From Novosphingobium sp. PhB57 (GTDB lineage: Bacteria; Pseudomonadota; Alphaproteobacteria; Sphingomonadales; Sphingomonadaceae): a stretch of 64,000 nt of DNA. Positions 1-8,652 of this stretch are shown here, in pieces. The notes beneath the pieces are model-generated. The model worked only from the letters and a program-made list of their open reading frames with translations. It was not told the DNA's origin and searched no databases. Each line of letters opens with the position of its first letter. Within the stretch, counting starts at the first letter, position 1. The translations under genes were made by a program, and so were the position numbers. The stretch spans positions 1-64,000 of the forward strand of contig NZ_SMBO01000007.1 in NCBI RefSeq assembly GCF_004342985.1. The letters run 5' to 3'.

Positions 1-313
1 AAGAACCGGTCCCTCGCGGAACCCGCCGAACAGTAAAGCCGGACAACTAGCGCTCCCCGCTTTCTTGCGATGGGGGAACAAGCTGTCCGTCTCTGCTGGC
101 GACCGCTGCAAGACCGTGTGGTCCGCTGCGGTGAGAGGCCCTCTAAGTGCCACCCGCGATTCGGTCAAACCCTTTTTCCTGAAAAGTTTTCCACACCCGC
201 CGGGGTGACCAGAAAAACGACACGCGGCGTGGCCGGAGCCGCGCCGCGTGCAGGAATGCAGGCAGGAACCTGCCGGCAGGCCACAGGGAGAGGCCTGCCG
301 AAACGGTGAAACG
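1..313. other. Left-edge intergenic region
   Basis: No coding frame here has a credible start, ribosome-binding site or recognisable product. The only visible structure is a group of G/C-rich hairpins at the right side (CACGCGGC at 221-228 pairing with GCCGCGTG at 243-250, and the hairpin listed at 274-300), lying just beyond the stop of the minus-strand receptor gene. What precedes the window at the left is unknown. Confidence 0.5.
274..300 (-). terminator. Hairpin after the first TonB receptor
   Basis: CGGCAGGCC at 274-282 pairs with GGCCTGCCG at 292-300 across a 9-base loop. It lies 14 bases beyond the receptor stop on the minus strand. There is no T-run, so it may act as a 3' stabilising stem or Rho-assisted end rather than a classical intrinsic terminator. 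Confidence 0.4.
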
Positions 314-2722
314 TCAGAAGTTGACGGTGCCCTCCACGCCGAAAGTGCGCGGCGGATTGAAGTTGCCATAAGCGCCCAGCGTGTTCGCATTGGCGTAGGA
401 CAGGCGGTAGATGTGCGTCTCGTTGAGGAGGTTGCGGCTCCAGACCGAGACCGTCAGCTTGGTGCCGTTGTCGGACATCGGGATGTCGGCAAGGGCGATG
501 CGGCCATTCACGATGAAGCTGCTCTGCGCCTTAACGTCTTCGTCCTCGAAGCTGTACTGCGCATCGGCATAGGCGGCGTCGAGATGGACCTGGACGCTTT
601 CGTCGCCGCTGCCCACCGGCACCGTGTAGTCCGCGAAGACCGAAGCGGCATTCTTCGGCGTGTAGACGATGAAGACGTTCTGGTAGACCGGGTTGTCGGC
701 CGTACTGAGGAACGGATTCAGCGTCCGCGGCACACGCGTATAGGTATAGGCATAAGAGGCGCCGAACGTGAGATTGTGCGTGGGGTGGACGTTCAGTTCC
801 GCCTCGACGCCGCGGATCTTGGTGGTGCCCGGCGCATTCAGCGTCTCCTGCGTGTGCAGGTTGAAGTAAGGGCTGGTGGGATCGGTGTTGACGTTGTCGA
901 AGTCCACCTGGGTGCCATCGCGGTCCATGATGTAACCGGCCAGGTTCAGGCGAACCTTGCGATCCAGGAACATCATCTTGGCGCCGACTTCATAGGACTT
1001 CACCGTTTCCGGGCCGAAGGCGTCGAAAGTCTGCGAGCGGTCGTTGGCGCCGCCGGCCCGGTAGCCGGTGGAGTACTTGGCGTAGAGGTTCACGTCCTGC
1101 GTGGCGTCATAGGCCAGCGTGACCATCGGGTCGAAGCGGTCCTTGCGGTAGCGGAAGGTGTAATCGTAAGCCGCGCCGTTGACGATATCGAGCACGCCGT
1201 CGCGCTTGTCGTGCGTGAAGCGGCCGCCGGCGGTCAGGTGGACCTGGTCAAGCCCGGCAGGCGTATACGTGGCCTGCGCGAAGGCGGCCAGGCTCTGGGC
1301 CTTGGCGTGGCTGTCGCGCTGGAGGAACAGCGAACTGTCGTCCCAGCCCTGGTTGGACGAACTCACAACGCCCGACACGCTGGGGCTCAGCACGGTGTAG
1401 CCGGAGCCGTCCGCGTTCCACTGGTTGGAGCTGGGAGTGGCGGCGTTCTCGCTGGCGTGCTCGTTGTAATAGTAGGCACCGGCCACGAAATCGAGGTGCG
1501 GCAGGCTGCCGACCAGCTGGAGTTCCTGGCTGAACTGGTTCTGGTCGAGGAACGAGAGCGAGTAGCGGCTGAACTTGGCGTTCGGCAGGAACACGGTGCG
1601 GTGAGCGCCGCCCGAGTTGTCGTACTGGTCGGTGTGGACGTCCCGCCAGGCGGTGATCGAGCGCAGCGTCAGGTTCGGATTGAGGTCGTAGCTGAGGTTG
1701 CCCATCACCCCCTGCGTGCGGTCGACGCTGGGCTGCTGCGGCACGCCGATGTCCGCGGTCTTCATGCGCTTGTCGCCGCTGACCTGGACGAGCGGGGAAA
1801 GCGGGGCGATCTGCCCGGCCTTCAGCTTGCCGCCCTGGCTGGCGATATCCGCCAGCGTGGCGACCGTCAGGTTGTTCGGGTTGTAGTTGATGAGCTGGCT
1901 GTACATCGGCGTGTTGTCGTCACGCGACTTGTCGTACGAGATGTTCGCCGTCAGCCCTTCGAACGGCTTCCACTGGGCCTGGATGCGGACGCCGACGCGG
2001 TCGTAGTAGTTCCAGCCGGTCTGCCCCGCGAGCGGGTTCTTCACCGTGGCGTCCTGGTGCTGGTAGACGCCGTCTACCTTGACCGAGATGTTGTGGAACT
2101 CGGGGAAGTCGATGTGCGCTTCGCCGTCGCGCTGGCCATAGTTGCCGAGGCCCGCCGAAACACGGCCGCCGAATTCTCCGGTGGGCGCCTTGGTGACGAT
2201 CGAGAGCGCGCCGCCTTCGGTGTTGCGGCCGAACAGCGTGCCCTGCGGTCCGCGCAGCACTTCGATGCGCTGCACATCGAACAGCGCGGCGTTCAGGCCC
2301 TGCTGGCGGCCGAGGTAGACGCCGTCGAGGTAGACGCCCACGCCCTGGTCGCGCGCGGTCTGGTTGGCGTCGAACGGCACGATGCCGCGGATGCCGACGG
2401 TAAGGGCCGACTGGCGCGCTTCGAACGTGGCGACGCGCAGCGAGGGCACGGTACCGCTGGCCAGGTCGATCAGGCTCTGGACGTGCTGCTTCTCGATATC
2501 CGCACTGCCGATGACGGCGATGGCGATCGGAGTCTTCTGGAGGTCGGTCTCGCGCTTGGTGGCGGTGACGATGATCGGCACCGAGCCGTCGCTGTCGGCC
2601 GCGGCGGCGCTGTCGGCAGCGGGAGCGATTGTTGCGGCTTCATCGGCGAAAGCGGCTACCGGCGCCTGGCTCAACGCGACGATGCTGCAAGTGGCCGCCA
2701 GACGGATGGCGTGGCGAATCAT
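314..2722 (-). CDS. TonB-dependent outer-membrane receptor (oxidative/xenobiotic-type, sphingomonad family)
   Basis: This 802-residue outer-membrane beta-barrel should import a large or scarce ligand using TonB energy; the ligand is unknown. A signal peptide (about residues 1-26, ending AAFADEA) is followed by a TonB-box-like segment (VPIIVTATKRETDLQKTP). The plug contains RGPQGTLFGRNTEGGALSI, the classic motif of these receptors, and the C-terminus ends in aromatic FGVEGTVNF as barrel proteins do. The start at 2722 is chosen because AGGGAG precedes it at good distance; an in-frame upstream ATG at 2770 would add 16 residues that spoil the signal peptide. It is divergent from the orphan response regulator at 2963 across 240 bases, so a shared promoter region is likely. 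The family is certain, the substrate is not. Confidence 0.92.
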   Translation of the reverse strand: MIRHAIRLAATCSIVALSQAPVAAFADEAATIAPAADSAAAADSDGSVPIIVTATKRETDLQKTPIAIAVIGSADIEKQHVQSLIDLASGTVPSLRVATFEARQSALTVGIRGIVPFDANQTARDQGVGVYLDGVYLGRQQGLNAALFDVQRIEVLRGPQGTLFGRNTEGGALSIVTKAPTGEFGGRVSAGLGNYGQRDGEAHIDFPEFHNISVKVDGVYQHQDATVKNPLAGQTGWNYYDRVGVRIQAQWKPFEGLTANISYDKSRDDNTPMYSQLINYNPNNLTVATLADIASQGGKLKAGQIAPLSPLVQVSGDKRMKTADIGVPQQPSVDRTQGVMGNLSYDLNPNLTLRSITAWRDVHTDQYDNSGGAHRTVFLPNAKFSRYSLSFLDQNQFSQELQLVGSLPHLDFVAGAYYYNEHASENAATPSSNQWNADGSGYTVLSPSVSGVVSSSNQGWDDSSLFLQRDSHAKAQSLAAFAQATYTPAGLDQVHLTAGGRFTHDKRDGVLDIVNGAAYDYTFRYRKDRFDPMVTLAYDATQDVNLYAKYSTGYRAGGANDRSQTFDAFGPETVKSYEVGAKMMFLDRKVRLNLAGYIMDRDGTQVDFDNVNTDPTSPYFNLHTQETLNAPGTTKIRGVEAELNVHPTHNLTFGASYAYTYTRVPRTLNPFLSTADNPVYQNVFIVYTPKNAASVFADYTVPVGSGDESVQVHLDAAYADAQYSFEDEDVKAQSSFIVNGRIALADIPMSDNGTKLTVSVWSRNLLNETHIYRLSYANANTLGAYGNFNPPRTFGVEGTVNF

Positions 2723-2962
2723 GCGAAAACTCCCTGAAATGCTTGGTCTTCCTCCTTGCAGTCGCGGCAAGGGGCCCGCCCGGCGGGGCGACAGGGAGGC
2801 TGACTAGGCGCGACCCGCGTCACATCCGTGTTGCTTTCTTGTAATTTTCTTGACGCAATTATGGCGACACGCGGCCGGGCGAACATGACAAATTTGACAT
2901 GTGCATGGCGGCGATCACGGCACTATGTGGCCGGATCATTCGTATCGAAACTGCAGGATACC

Positions 2963-3649
2963 ATGATCAAATCTGGCGACATCGTGCTGACCTCGGGCGA
3001 CCTTGCCCATGTCAGCGCCGTTCGTGACAACTTCCTCTCCTTCGAGGCGGCGGTGATGAACGCAACCGAACTCTGCGCGCGGCCCGCCAGGGCCCCGACC
3101 TGGATCTTCGTGGACTGGCTTCTGCCGGAAATGTCGGGACTTCAGCTCTGCGGGCTGCTGCGCGACCGCATCAACGACCATCCCCTCCACATGACGATGA
3201 TCCTGCCGGAGGCCGATCCGCGCGCCCAGGCCCGCGCGCTGGACGCGGGGGCGGACGACTACCTGATCGCGCCCCTCACCCCGCATGCGCTCGTGCAGCG
3301 CCTGCGAATCTACCAGCCTGCCGCGGCCGCGCGCAAGGAAACCCCGGCGATCCAGATCGGCGAGCTGATGATCCAGCCCGATTCGCATCTCACCCGGTAC
3401 CGGGGTCTGGTCGTGCCGCTGCAATCGAATGAGCAGCGCCTGCTCAATCACTTCGCGCGCAATCCCAACCGGGTGTTCACGCGCGGCGAACTGATCGGCG
3501 TGCTGGGCAAGAGCGTGGAGGTCTGCGACGAGCGGACCGTGGACTCCTGGGTCAGCCGCCTGCGCCGCAAGCTGCGCTCGATGCAGGTGCCGCACCTGCC
3601 GCGCACCGTGCGTTCGTTCGGATATGTCTTCGACAGCGCCGAAGCCTGA
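2963..3649 (+). CDS. Orphan OmpR-like winged-helix regulator with degenerate receiver
   Basis: A 228-residue DNA-binding protein with an N-terminal receiver-like domain (about 1-115) and a C-terminal OmpR/PhoB winged helix (about 130-225, ending VRSFGYVFDSAEA). D51 sits where the phosphoacceptor belongs (FVDWLLPEMSG). However, the N-terminal acidic pair is absent (IVLTSGDLAHV), the conserved Thr/Ser position reads ILPEAD, and the conserved Lys is Ala103 (DYLIAPL, against the usual DYLTKPF). Ordinary phosphorylation switching is therefore doubtful. There is no histidine kinase beside it. The start at 2963 is chosen for the receiver-like beginning and a GCAGGA site; a longer frame from 2828 lacks support. 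It is divergent from the TonB receptor at 314-2722 and may control it. Confidence 0.85.
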   Translation: MIKSGDIVLTSGDLAHVSAVRDNFLSFEAAVMNATELCARPARAPTWIFVDWLLPEMSGLQLCGLLRDRINDHPLHMTMILPEADPRAQARALDAGADDYLIAPLTPHALVQRLRIYQPAAAARKETPAIQIGELMIQPDSHLTRYRGLVVPLQSNEQRLLNHFARNPNRVFTRGELIGVLGKSVEVCDERTVDSWVSRLRRKLRSMQVPHLPRTVRSFGYVFDSAEA

Positions 3650-3682
3650 GGGCGGCGGCCAACTGCAGCTGCGAAACCGCGA

Positions 3683-4330
3683 TCAATCCGGGCCTTTGTG
3701 CCCGGGCCGCGCATATTCGGGATAATGGAACATGGCGCTGAAGACATGGCCGGCATCGGCGAACAGCGCTTCTGCGTCCATTTCCTTTTCCTTCAGCATC
3801 TCGTCCAGCGAATAGGCGATCTCCACCGACATGCGGGTGCGCCGCAGCACCAGTTCACGCGGAACATGCGCGAGATAGGGCATGTACATGTCCGTCAGCA
3901 GGTCCGAGACGAAGTTGTGCGAGAACAGGCGGATCGGCGTGAGGCTCGGGATCGCCCGCAGCGCCCGCATGATCCACAAGGCGCCCGGCTCGCTGGCCGT
4001 GATCTCATGCATGGTGCGGATCAGTTCGACCACCTTGCCCTCGATCACGTCGAGCCCGGCCTCGCGGTAATTGTCCAGCCAGGCCTGTAGCGCCACGTTC
4101 TGCCGCTCCATGAAACGCTCGGCCAGGGCATGGAGAATCGCATATTTGTCGTCGAAATAGCGATAGAACGCGGGCGGGGTCATTCCGGCGCGTTCGCAGA
4201 TCTGGTTCGTCGAGATGCGCTCGATGCCCACCTCCCCCAGCAGATGCGCGGCGGAATCGAGCAAGGCATTGAATGTCTTGCGCGATCGCTCCTGCATGGG
4301 CCTGCGGTAAGGGGGTTTGTCAGGATCCAA
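3683..4330 (-). CDS. TetR/AcrR-family transcriptional regulator
   Basis: A 215-residue repressor-type protein. The N-terminal helix-turn-helix reads ISTNQICERAGMTPPAFYRYF (about residues 39-59), followed by the usual all-helical ligand-binding half. A TTG start at 4330 is preferred: GGAG lies 6 bases upstream, and it retains the RRPMQERSRKT segment that related regulators conserve just before helix 1. The ATG at 4297 is the alternative and would remove 11 residues. The gene is divergent from the TonB receptor at 4428 with only 97 bases between, so control of that receptor and of the following sulfur genes is the natural inference. The inducer is unknown. Confidence 0.88.
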   Translation of the reverse strand: MDPDKPPYRRPMQERSRKTFNALLDSAAHLLGEVGIERISTNQICERAGMTPPAFYRYFDDKYAILHALAERFMERQNVALQAWLDNYREAGLDVIEGKVVELIRTMHEITASEPGALWIMRALRAIPSLTPIRLFSHNFVSDLLTDMYMPYLAHVPRELVLRRTRMSVEIAYSLDEMLKEKEMDAEALFADAGHVFSAMFHYPEYARPGHKGPD

Positions 4331-4427
4331 TTCGTGCTCCGGACACCGCAAATGCCGCGTGGTGTCATAAAAATGATAATTATAGCTACCATATGCGGCC
4401 CGCACAGCAAATACAGGGGTCGCATCC
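4331..4427. promoter_or_regulatory. Divergent promoter region, TetR gene / TonB receptor
   Basis: An AT-rich core (about 4366-4390) contains the self-complementary octamer ATAATTAT at 4376-4383 inside TGATAATTATAG, in otherwise GC-rich DNA. It is the only sensible location for both promoters and the TetR operator. The octamer also resembles half of a Fur box, but the second half does not match, so I do not call it a Fur site. Confidence 0.4.
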
Positions 4428-6905
4428 ATGTTCAAGTCCCGTTTCCGCGTGCAGGCCTCGGCCTGCGCGATGGCCGTCTTCGCCTGCGCTTCGGGCATCG
4501 CCCATGCCGACGAAGCCGCGCCCAACCCCGCCGCCGGATCGGGTGACGACATCATCGTCACCGCGCGCGCCGGCAGTGCGCAGAAGAAGGTCGAGGCGAG
4601 CTACGCCATCTCGACGATATCCGAAGCCGAACTGCAGATGAAGGCGCCCATCGGCGTGGGCGAGGCGCTGAAGAACGTGCCCGGCTTCTGGATCGAAAGT
4701 TCCTCCGGCGAGGCCAGCGGCAATATCCGCGTGCGCGGCATCCCGACCGACGGCTTCTCCGCGCTCTCGCTGCTGGAAGACGGCATCACCATCCAGCACG
4801 ACGCCGGCCTCGGCTGGCTGAACGGCGACCAGGCCCTGCGCATGGACCAGACCATCCAGGGCATCGAAGTGGTGCGCGGCGGTCCGTCGTCGATCTTCTA
4901 TTCGAACGCCCCCGGCGCGGTCGTGAACTTCATCACCCGGCGCGGCGGCGACCATCTGGAAGGTTCGGTCCGTTACGAAGTGGCCGACTACAATTCGCAC
5001 CGCGTGGACGGCTGGGTCGGCGGCCCGATCGGCAACAGCGACTGGCGCTTCCTGGTCGGCGGCTATTACCGCCTGTCGGACGGCCAGCGCCACACCGGCT
5101 ACCGCCAGGACGAAGGCGGCCAGATCCGCGCCACGATCTCGCGCGAGTTCGAGCGCGGCTCGCTCATGCTGGGCGTCAAGCGCATCGACGAGCGCATCGG
5201 CAACGCCATGGTCACGCCCTTCGTCAACGACGGCAACGGCGATCCAGTGGGCGTGCCCGGCTTCAACGCCAAGCGCGACATCATCGCCGGCAAGGAAACC
5301 CGCTATTTCGACTTCCTGACGCCGGACGGCGTGGAAAAGTTCGACAACGGCATCGGCACCACCATCAAGCTCACCCAGCTGACCGGCGAGTTCGACTACG
5401 AACTGACCGACAGCCTGCGCGTCGAGCACAAGATGCGCTACCGCGACAGCTACACCAAGCGCAACTCGATCACCCCGCGCACGGTCGCCTCGGCCGCCGA
5501 CCTGCTGTCCTCGACTTATGGCAAGTACGTCGACACGGCCGCCGGCCAGACGCTGGGCTTCAACTATACCAACGGCAGCGGCCCGATGGACCTGGCCAAT
5601 GCCAACGGCAACGGCCTGGCCCTGCTCAACCTCGCCCGTTCCTTCACCATTCCCGAAGACGAGTTCGTTTCCGACACCCGCTTCCTGCAGGACTTCGAAC
5701 TGGCCGGCCACCACGACCTGGCGCTGGGCTTCTACTATGCCCACGTCAAGGAAACCTACCATTCGAACTCGGCGGCGATCTTCACCGACGTGAAGGACAA
5801 TGCCGCCCTGCTCGACGCCGTACTGCGCGATGCGGCCGGCAACACGCTCTACCAGTTCACCAATGACGGCATCGCCAGCTACGGCTCGGAATTCAACAAC
5901 GCCTTCGGCAAGTCGGACACCATCGCCGTCTACGCCAGCGACGAATGGAAGCTGACCGACCGCCTGCGCGTCGATGGCGGCATTCGCTGGGAGCAGATCA
6001 AGACCAGCGGCCAGGTGGAAGGCAAGAGCACGATCAACCTCGGCCAGTCCGCCACCGCCGCCGACGACGCGGTGCTGGTCGGCTCGGGCGTGTTCGCGCC
6101 GTTCTCGCGCAAGTACGATCACATGGCCTGGACGCTGGGCGCGAACTACCAGCTCCAGCCGCGCATGGGCGCCTTCGCCCGCTTCACCTCCACGTTCCGC
6201 CTGCCCAGCGTCTCCAGCTTCCTCGGCAATGCGGCGGCCAGCCCGGTCACGCAGAAGATGGACTTCTACGAGGTCGGCCTGAAGTACGCCTCGCCCACGT
6301 TCGACGTCTATCTCACCGGCTTCAACTCGATCTACAAGAGCTACGAGATCAGCGACTATCGCCAGAACGCGGCCGGGCAATATGTGCTCAACACGGTCTA
6401 CGGAGACACCAAGACCTGGGGCACCGAGCTGGAAGCCACCTGGCGCCCCGCGAAGTGGTTCGACATTCACGCCAACTGGACCTGGCAGGACGCGCGCTTC
6501 ACCGACTTCGTCTACACCAATTCCAGCGGCCAGGTCGTCGACTATTCCAAGAACCGCCTGATCCGCGTGCCGAAGCACAGCTTCCGCATCACTCCGGGCG
6601 TCAACCTGATGGACAACCGCCTGCGCGTGGAGGCGGACTTCGCCTACTACGGCCAGCGTTATGCCGAAGTGGCGAACCAGATCAGCCTGCCCGCCTATTC
6701 GACGGTGGACCTGAACGCCAAGTTCGACGTCAACGACCGGCTGACCTTCAACCTCTACGTCAACAACCTCACCAACACGATCGGCCTGACCGAGGGCAAT
6801 CCCCGCGCCGGCTCGATCGACAACGAGGAAGTGGGCGACCTCGTCTACATCGCGCGCTCGATCTTCGGCCGCAGCGTGCGCGGCGCGGTGACGTTCAGGT
6901 TCTGA
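4428..6905 (+). CDS. TonB-dependent receptor of the sulfur-linked block
   Basis: An 825-residue outer-membrane receptor. The signal peptide ends ASGIAHADEAA (about residue 27). A TonB-box-like DDIIVTARAGSAQ follows, then a plug with VRGGPSSIFYSNAPGAVVNFITRR and a barrel ending GAVTFRF, with C-terminal Phe. AGGGG lies 8 bases before the ATG. It starts a same-strand run with an exported PHP hydrolase, a TauD-type dioxygenase and the sulfate ABC transporter. The context suggests it imports a sulfur-bearing organic compound, though no sequence motif shows the ligand. A TetR regulator is divergent. The 11-bp hairpin at 6930-6958 may lower read-through to the next gene. Confidence 0.92.
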   Translation: MFKSRFRVQASACAMAVFACASGIAHADEAAPNPAAGSGDDIIVTARAGSAQKKVEASYAISTISEAELQMKAPIGVGEALKNVPGFWIESSSGEASGNIRVRGIPTDGFSALSLLEDGITIQHDAGLGWLNGDQALRMDQTIQGIEVVRGGPSSIFYSNAPGAVVNFITRRGGDHLEGSVRYEVADYNSHRVDGWVGGPIGNSDWRFLVGGYYRLSDGQRHTGYRQDEGGQIRATISREFERGSLMLGVKRIDERIGNAMVTPFVNDGNGDPVGVPGFNAKRDIIAGKETRYFDFLTPDGVEKFDNGIGTTIKLTQLTGEFDYELTDSLRVEHKMRYRDSYTKRNSITPRTVASAADLLSSTYGKYVDTAAGQTLGFNYTNGSGPMDLANANGNGLALLNLARSFTIPEDEFVSDTRFLQDFELAGHHDLALGFYYAHVKETYHSNSAAIFTDVKDNAALLDAVLRDAAGNTLYQFTNDGIASYGSEFNNAFGKSDTIAVYASDEWKLTDRLRVDGGIRWEQIKTSGQVEGKSTINLGQSATAADDAVLVGSGVFAPFSRKYDHMAWTLGANYQLQPRMGAFARFTSTFRLPSVSSFLGNAAASPVTQKMDFYEVGLKYASPTFDVYLTGFNSIYKSYEISDYRQNAAGQYVLNTVYGDTKTWGTELEATWRPAKWFDIHANWTWQDARFTDFVYTNSSGQVVDYSKNRLIRVPKHSFRITPGVNLMDNRLRVEADFAYYGQRYAEVANQISLPAYSTVDLNAKFDVNDRLTFNLYVNNLTNTIGLTEGNPRAGSIDNEEVGDLVYIARSIFGRSVRGAVTFRF

Positions 6906-6929
6906 TCGGCCTCTCCGCCCTCTCCCTCC

Positions 6930-6958
6930 CGGCGGGCGCCCTGGCCGCGCCCGCCGGA
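6930..6958 (+). terminator. Intra-operon hairpin between receptor and hydrolase genes
   Basis: CCGGCGGGCGC (6930-6940) pairs perfectly with GCGCCCGCCGG (6948-6958) over a 7-base loop, 24 bases after the receptor stop and 25 before the hydrolase start. There is no T-run. A partial attenuator or mRNA 3' stabiliser is more likely than full termination. Confidence 0.45.
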
Positions 6959-6983
6959 ACCCTCACCTCCGGGGACAATCGAC

Positions 6984-8522
6984 ATGCCCAAGACCTTTTC
7001 CCGCCTCGCCTCGCTCGCCCTCCTTCTCGCTTCTGCCCTCGGGTCGCACCAGGCAATCGCGCAGGACCTGCCGGAATGGGACAAGGTGCCTCTGGCAAAA
7101 GGGCATGAGAAGCCGGACCTCGTGCTGACCGGCACGGTCGACCGTTCGGACTACCAGCGCAACGTCCCGGTCTCGTTCGACGTCCCCGGAGGCGTTACCC
7201 GCATCGGCGTGGCGTACGAATATACCCGCCCGGACGGGAAGACCGTGATCAACCTCGGCCTGTTCGACGGCAAGACATTCCGCGGCTGGAGCGGCAGCAA
7301 CAAGCACACCGTCGTGATCGACGAGAACAACGCCACGCCCTCTTTCATCGCCGGGCCGGTCGGCGGGCGGCGCTGGTCGCTCGATCTGGGCGTGTCCTAT
7401 ATCGGCGAAGGGGTGACCTCGCGCTATACCGCCCGCATCTGGTTCTGGCGGCCGGGCGAAGTGCCAGCCGTCTCGACCTTCTCGCCCGAGCCGCTGGAAG
7501 TGGCCGACAAGTGGTATCGCGGCGACTTCCATCTTCACACCGGCCATAGCGACGGCTTCTGCACCAGCCGCCGCGGGCGCAGCGTGCCCTGCCCGCTCTA
7601 CCGCACCGTGGATGCCGCGCTGGCCGCCCATCTCGATTTCGCGGCGATCACCGATCACAACAATGTCGCGCTTTATGGCTCGATGCGCGAACTCCAGCCC
7701 TTCTACGACGATATCCTGCTGATCCCCGGCCGCGAAATGACCACCGAGCAGGGCCACGCCAACGTCTTCGGCACCACCGAATATATCGACCACCGCCTCG
7801 GCGAGAAATCCATGCCCGACATGGCGACCATGATCGAGCGCGCCCATGCCGCGGGCGGTTTGTTCTCGATCAACCATCCGGGATCGCCCACCGACTTCCG
7901 CTGCCGCGGCTGCGGCTGGTCCGCCCCCGAGGCGACTTACGCCGCCACCGACGCCATGGAAGTGATGAACAGCGGCAACCTCTGGAAGCAGCTTGGCGGC
8001 GGGGACGCCGGGGGCGATGTGGCGATCTGGGAAAAGCAGCTCGCCCAGGGCCGCCGCATCACCGCGATCGGCGGCAGCGACAACCATGACGTCGATCTCG
8101 GCCGCCTCGGCGTCGGCTTCCCGACCACGCTGGTGCGGGCGCCGGAACTGTCCGAACGCGCCATTCTCGATGCCGTGAAGGCAGGCCACGTCATGATCGA
8201 CATGACCGGCAAACCGGGCCTCGGCTTCGATCTCTCGGCGCGCTGCGGCGCCCGTGCAGGAACGGTCGGGGATGCCTTCGCGCTGCCTGCCGGCCAGACC
8301 CTGGAACTGGCGCTCACCATCACGGGCGCGAAAGGCCGCAAGCTCGTGGGCCTGGTCGACGGCCAGCCTGCGGCGGAACTCTCGGCCGAGAGCCTGACCG
8401 AAGCGCGGCAGGCCCTGCCGCTCAAGTGGACCTCGGACGGCCAGCGCCACTGGATCCGTTTCGAACTGCGCGACGGAGCGCAGCGGCTCTTCATGACCAA
8501 TCCGGTATATGTGAACTACTGA
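6984..8522 (+). CDS. Exported CehA/McbA-type PHP-domain metallohydrolase
   Basis: A 512-residue protein with a clear signal peptide (about 1-26, ending HQAIAQ), so the enzyme acts in the periplasm. An N-terminal beta-rich part (27-175) precedes a PHP metal-hydrolase domain. Metal-ligand motifs are FHLHTGHSD (H183, H185), AITDHNN (D224, H225), an EQGHANVFG segment, INHPGSP (H298) and GGSDNHD (D366, H368). The CehA/McbA branch of PHP proteins hydrolyses ester or amide bonds, for instance in carbaryl; related PHP proteins act on phosphoesters. A role in releasing a small sulfur- or phosphorus-containing fragment from the ligand of the preceding TonB receptor is an inference from position only. 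A GGGGA site lies upstream of the ATG. Confidence 0.85.
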   Translation: MPKTFSRLASLALLLASALGSHQAIAQDLPEWDKVPLAKGHEKPDLVLTGTVDRSDYQRNVPVSFDVPGGVTRIGVAYEYTRPDGKTVINLGLFDGKTFRGWSGSNKHTVVIDENNATPSFIAGPVGGRRWSLDLGVSYIGEGVTSRYTARIWFWRPGEVPAVSTFSPEPLEVADKWYRGDFHLHTGHSDGFCTSRRGRSVPCPLYRTVDAALAAHLDFAAITDHNNVALYGSMRELQPFYDDILLIPGREMTTEQGHANVFGTTEYIDHRLGEKSMPDMATMIERAHAAGGLFSINHPGSPTDFRCRGCGWSAPEATYAATDAMEVMNSGNLWKQLGGGDAGGDVAIWEKQLAQGRRITAIGGSDNHDVDLGRLGVGFPTTLVRAPELSERAILDAVKAGHVMIDMTGKPGLGFDLSARCGARAGTVGDAFALPAGQTLELALTITGAKGRKLVGLVDGQPAAELSAESLTEARQALPLKWTSDGQRHWIRFELRDGAQRLFMTNPVYVNY

Positions 8523-8605
8523 GCTTCCCGCTCCGCAGCCCGACCGGATGGGCCTGAACTGCGGCGAAACGCTTGCCGGGGGACGGCGGGGACGGCTTGA
8601 CCGGG

Positions 8606-8628
8606 TAAACTCAATCAAATAAGTTGAG
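8606..8628. promoter_or_regulatory. Putative operator upstream of the dioxygenase gene
   Basis: TAAACTCAATC at 8606-8616 overlaps an inverted repeat, CTCAA (8610-8614) with TTGAG (8624-8628), in an AT-rich patch 25-47 bases before the dioxygenase start. The same 11 bases recur in opposite orientation at 9754-9764 before the sulfate-binding protein gene. A shared sulfur regulator, such as a LysR-type protein, is an inference. Confidence 0.4.
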
Positions 8629-8652
8629 AATATCCGGTCAGGAGTTCGTACA

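Noticed and set aside
248..2737. 829-codon plus-strand frame opposite the first TonB receptor
   Set aside because: Mirror frame of a high-GC gene; Val/Arg/Asp-rich composition without domains, signal or ribosome site. The opposite strand has a complete, recognisable protein.
4371..4390. Possible Fur box (TGATAAT followed by T and a weak half-site)
   Set aside because: Only one half matches; the other half differs at several positions and the neighbouring genes point to sulfur rather than iron.
4386..6578. 730-codon minus-strand frame opposite the second TonB receptor
   Set aside because: Same reason: antisense to a well-supported receptor and without any recognisable motif.
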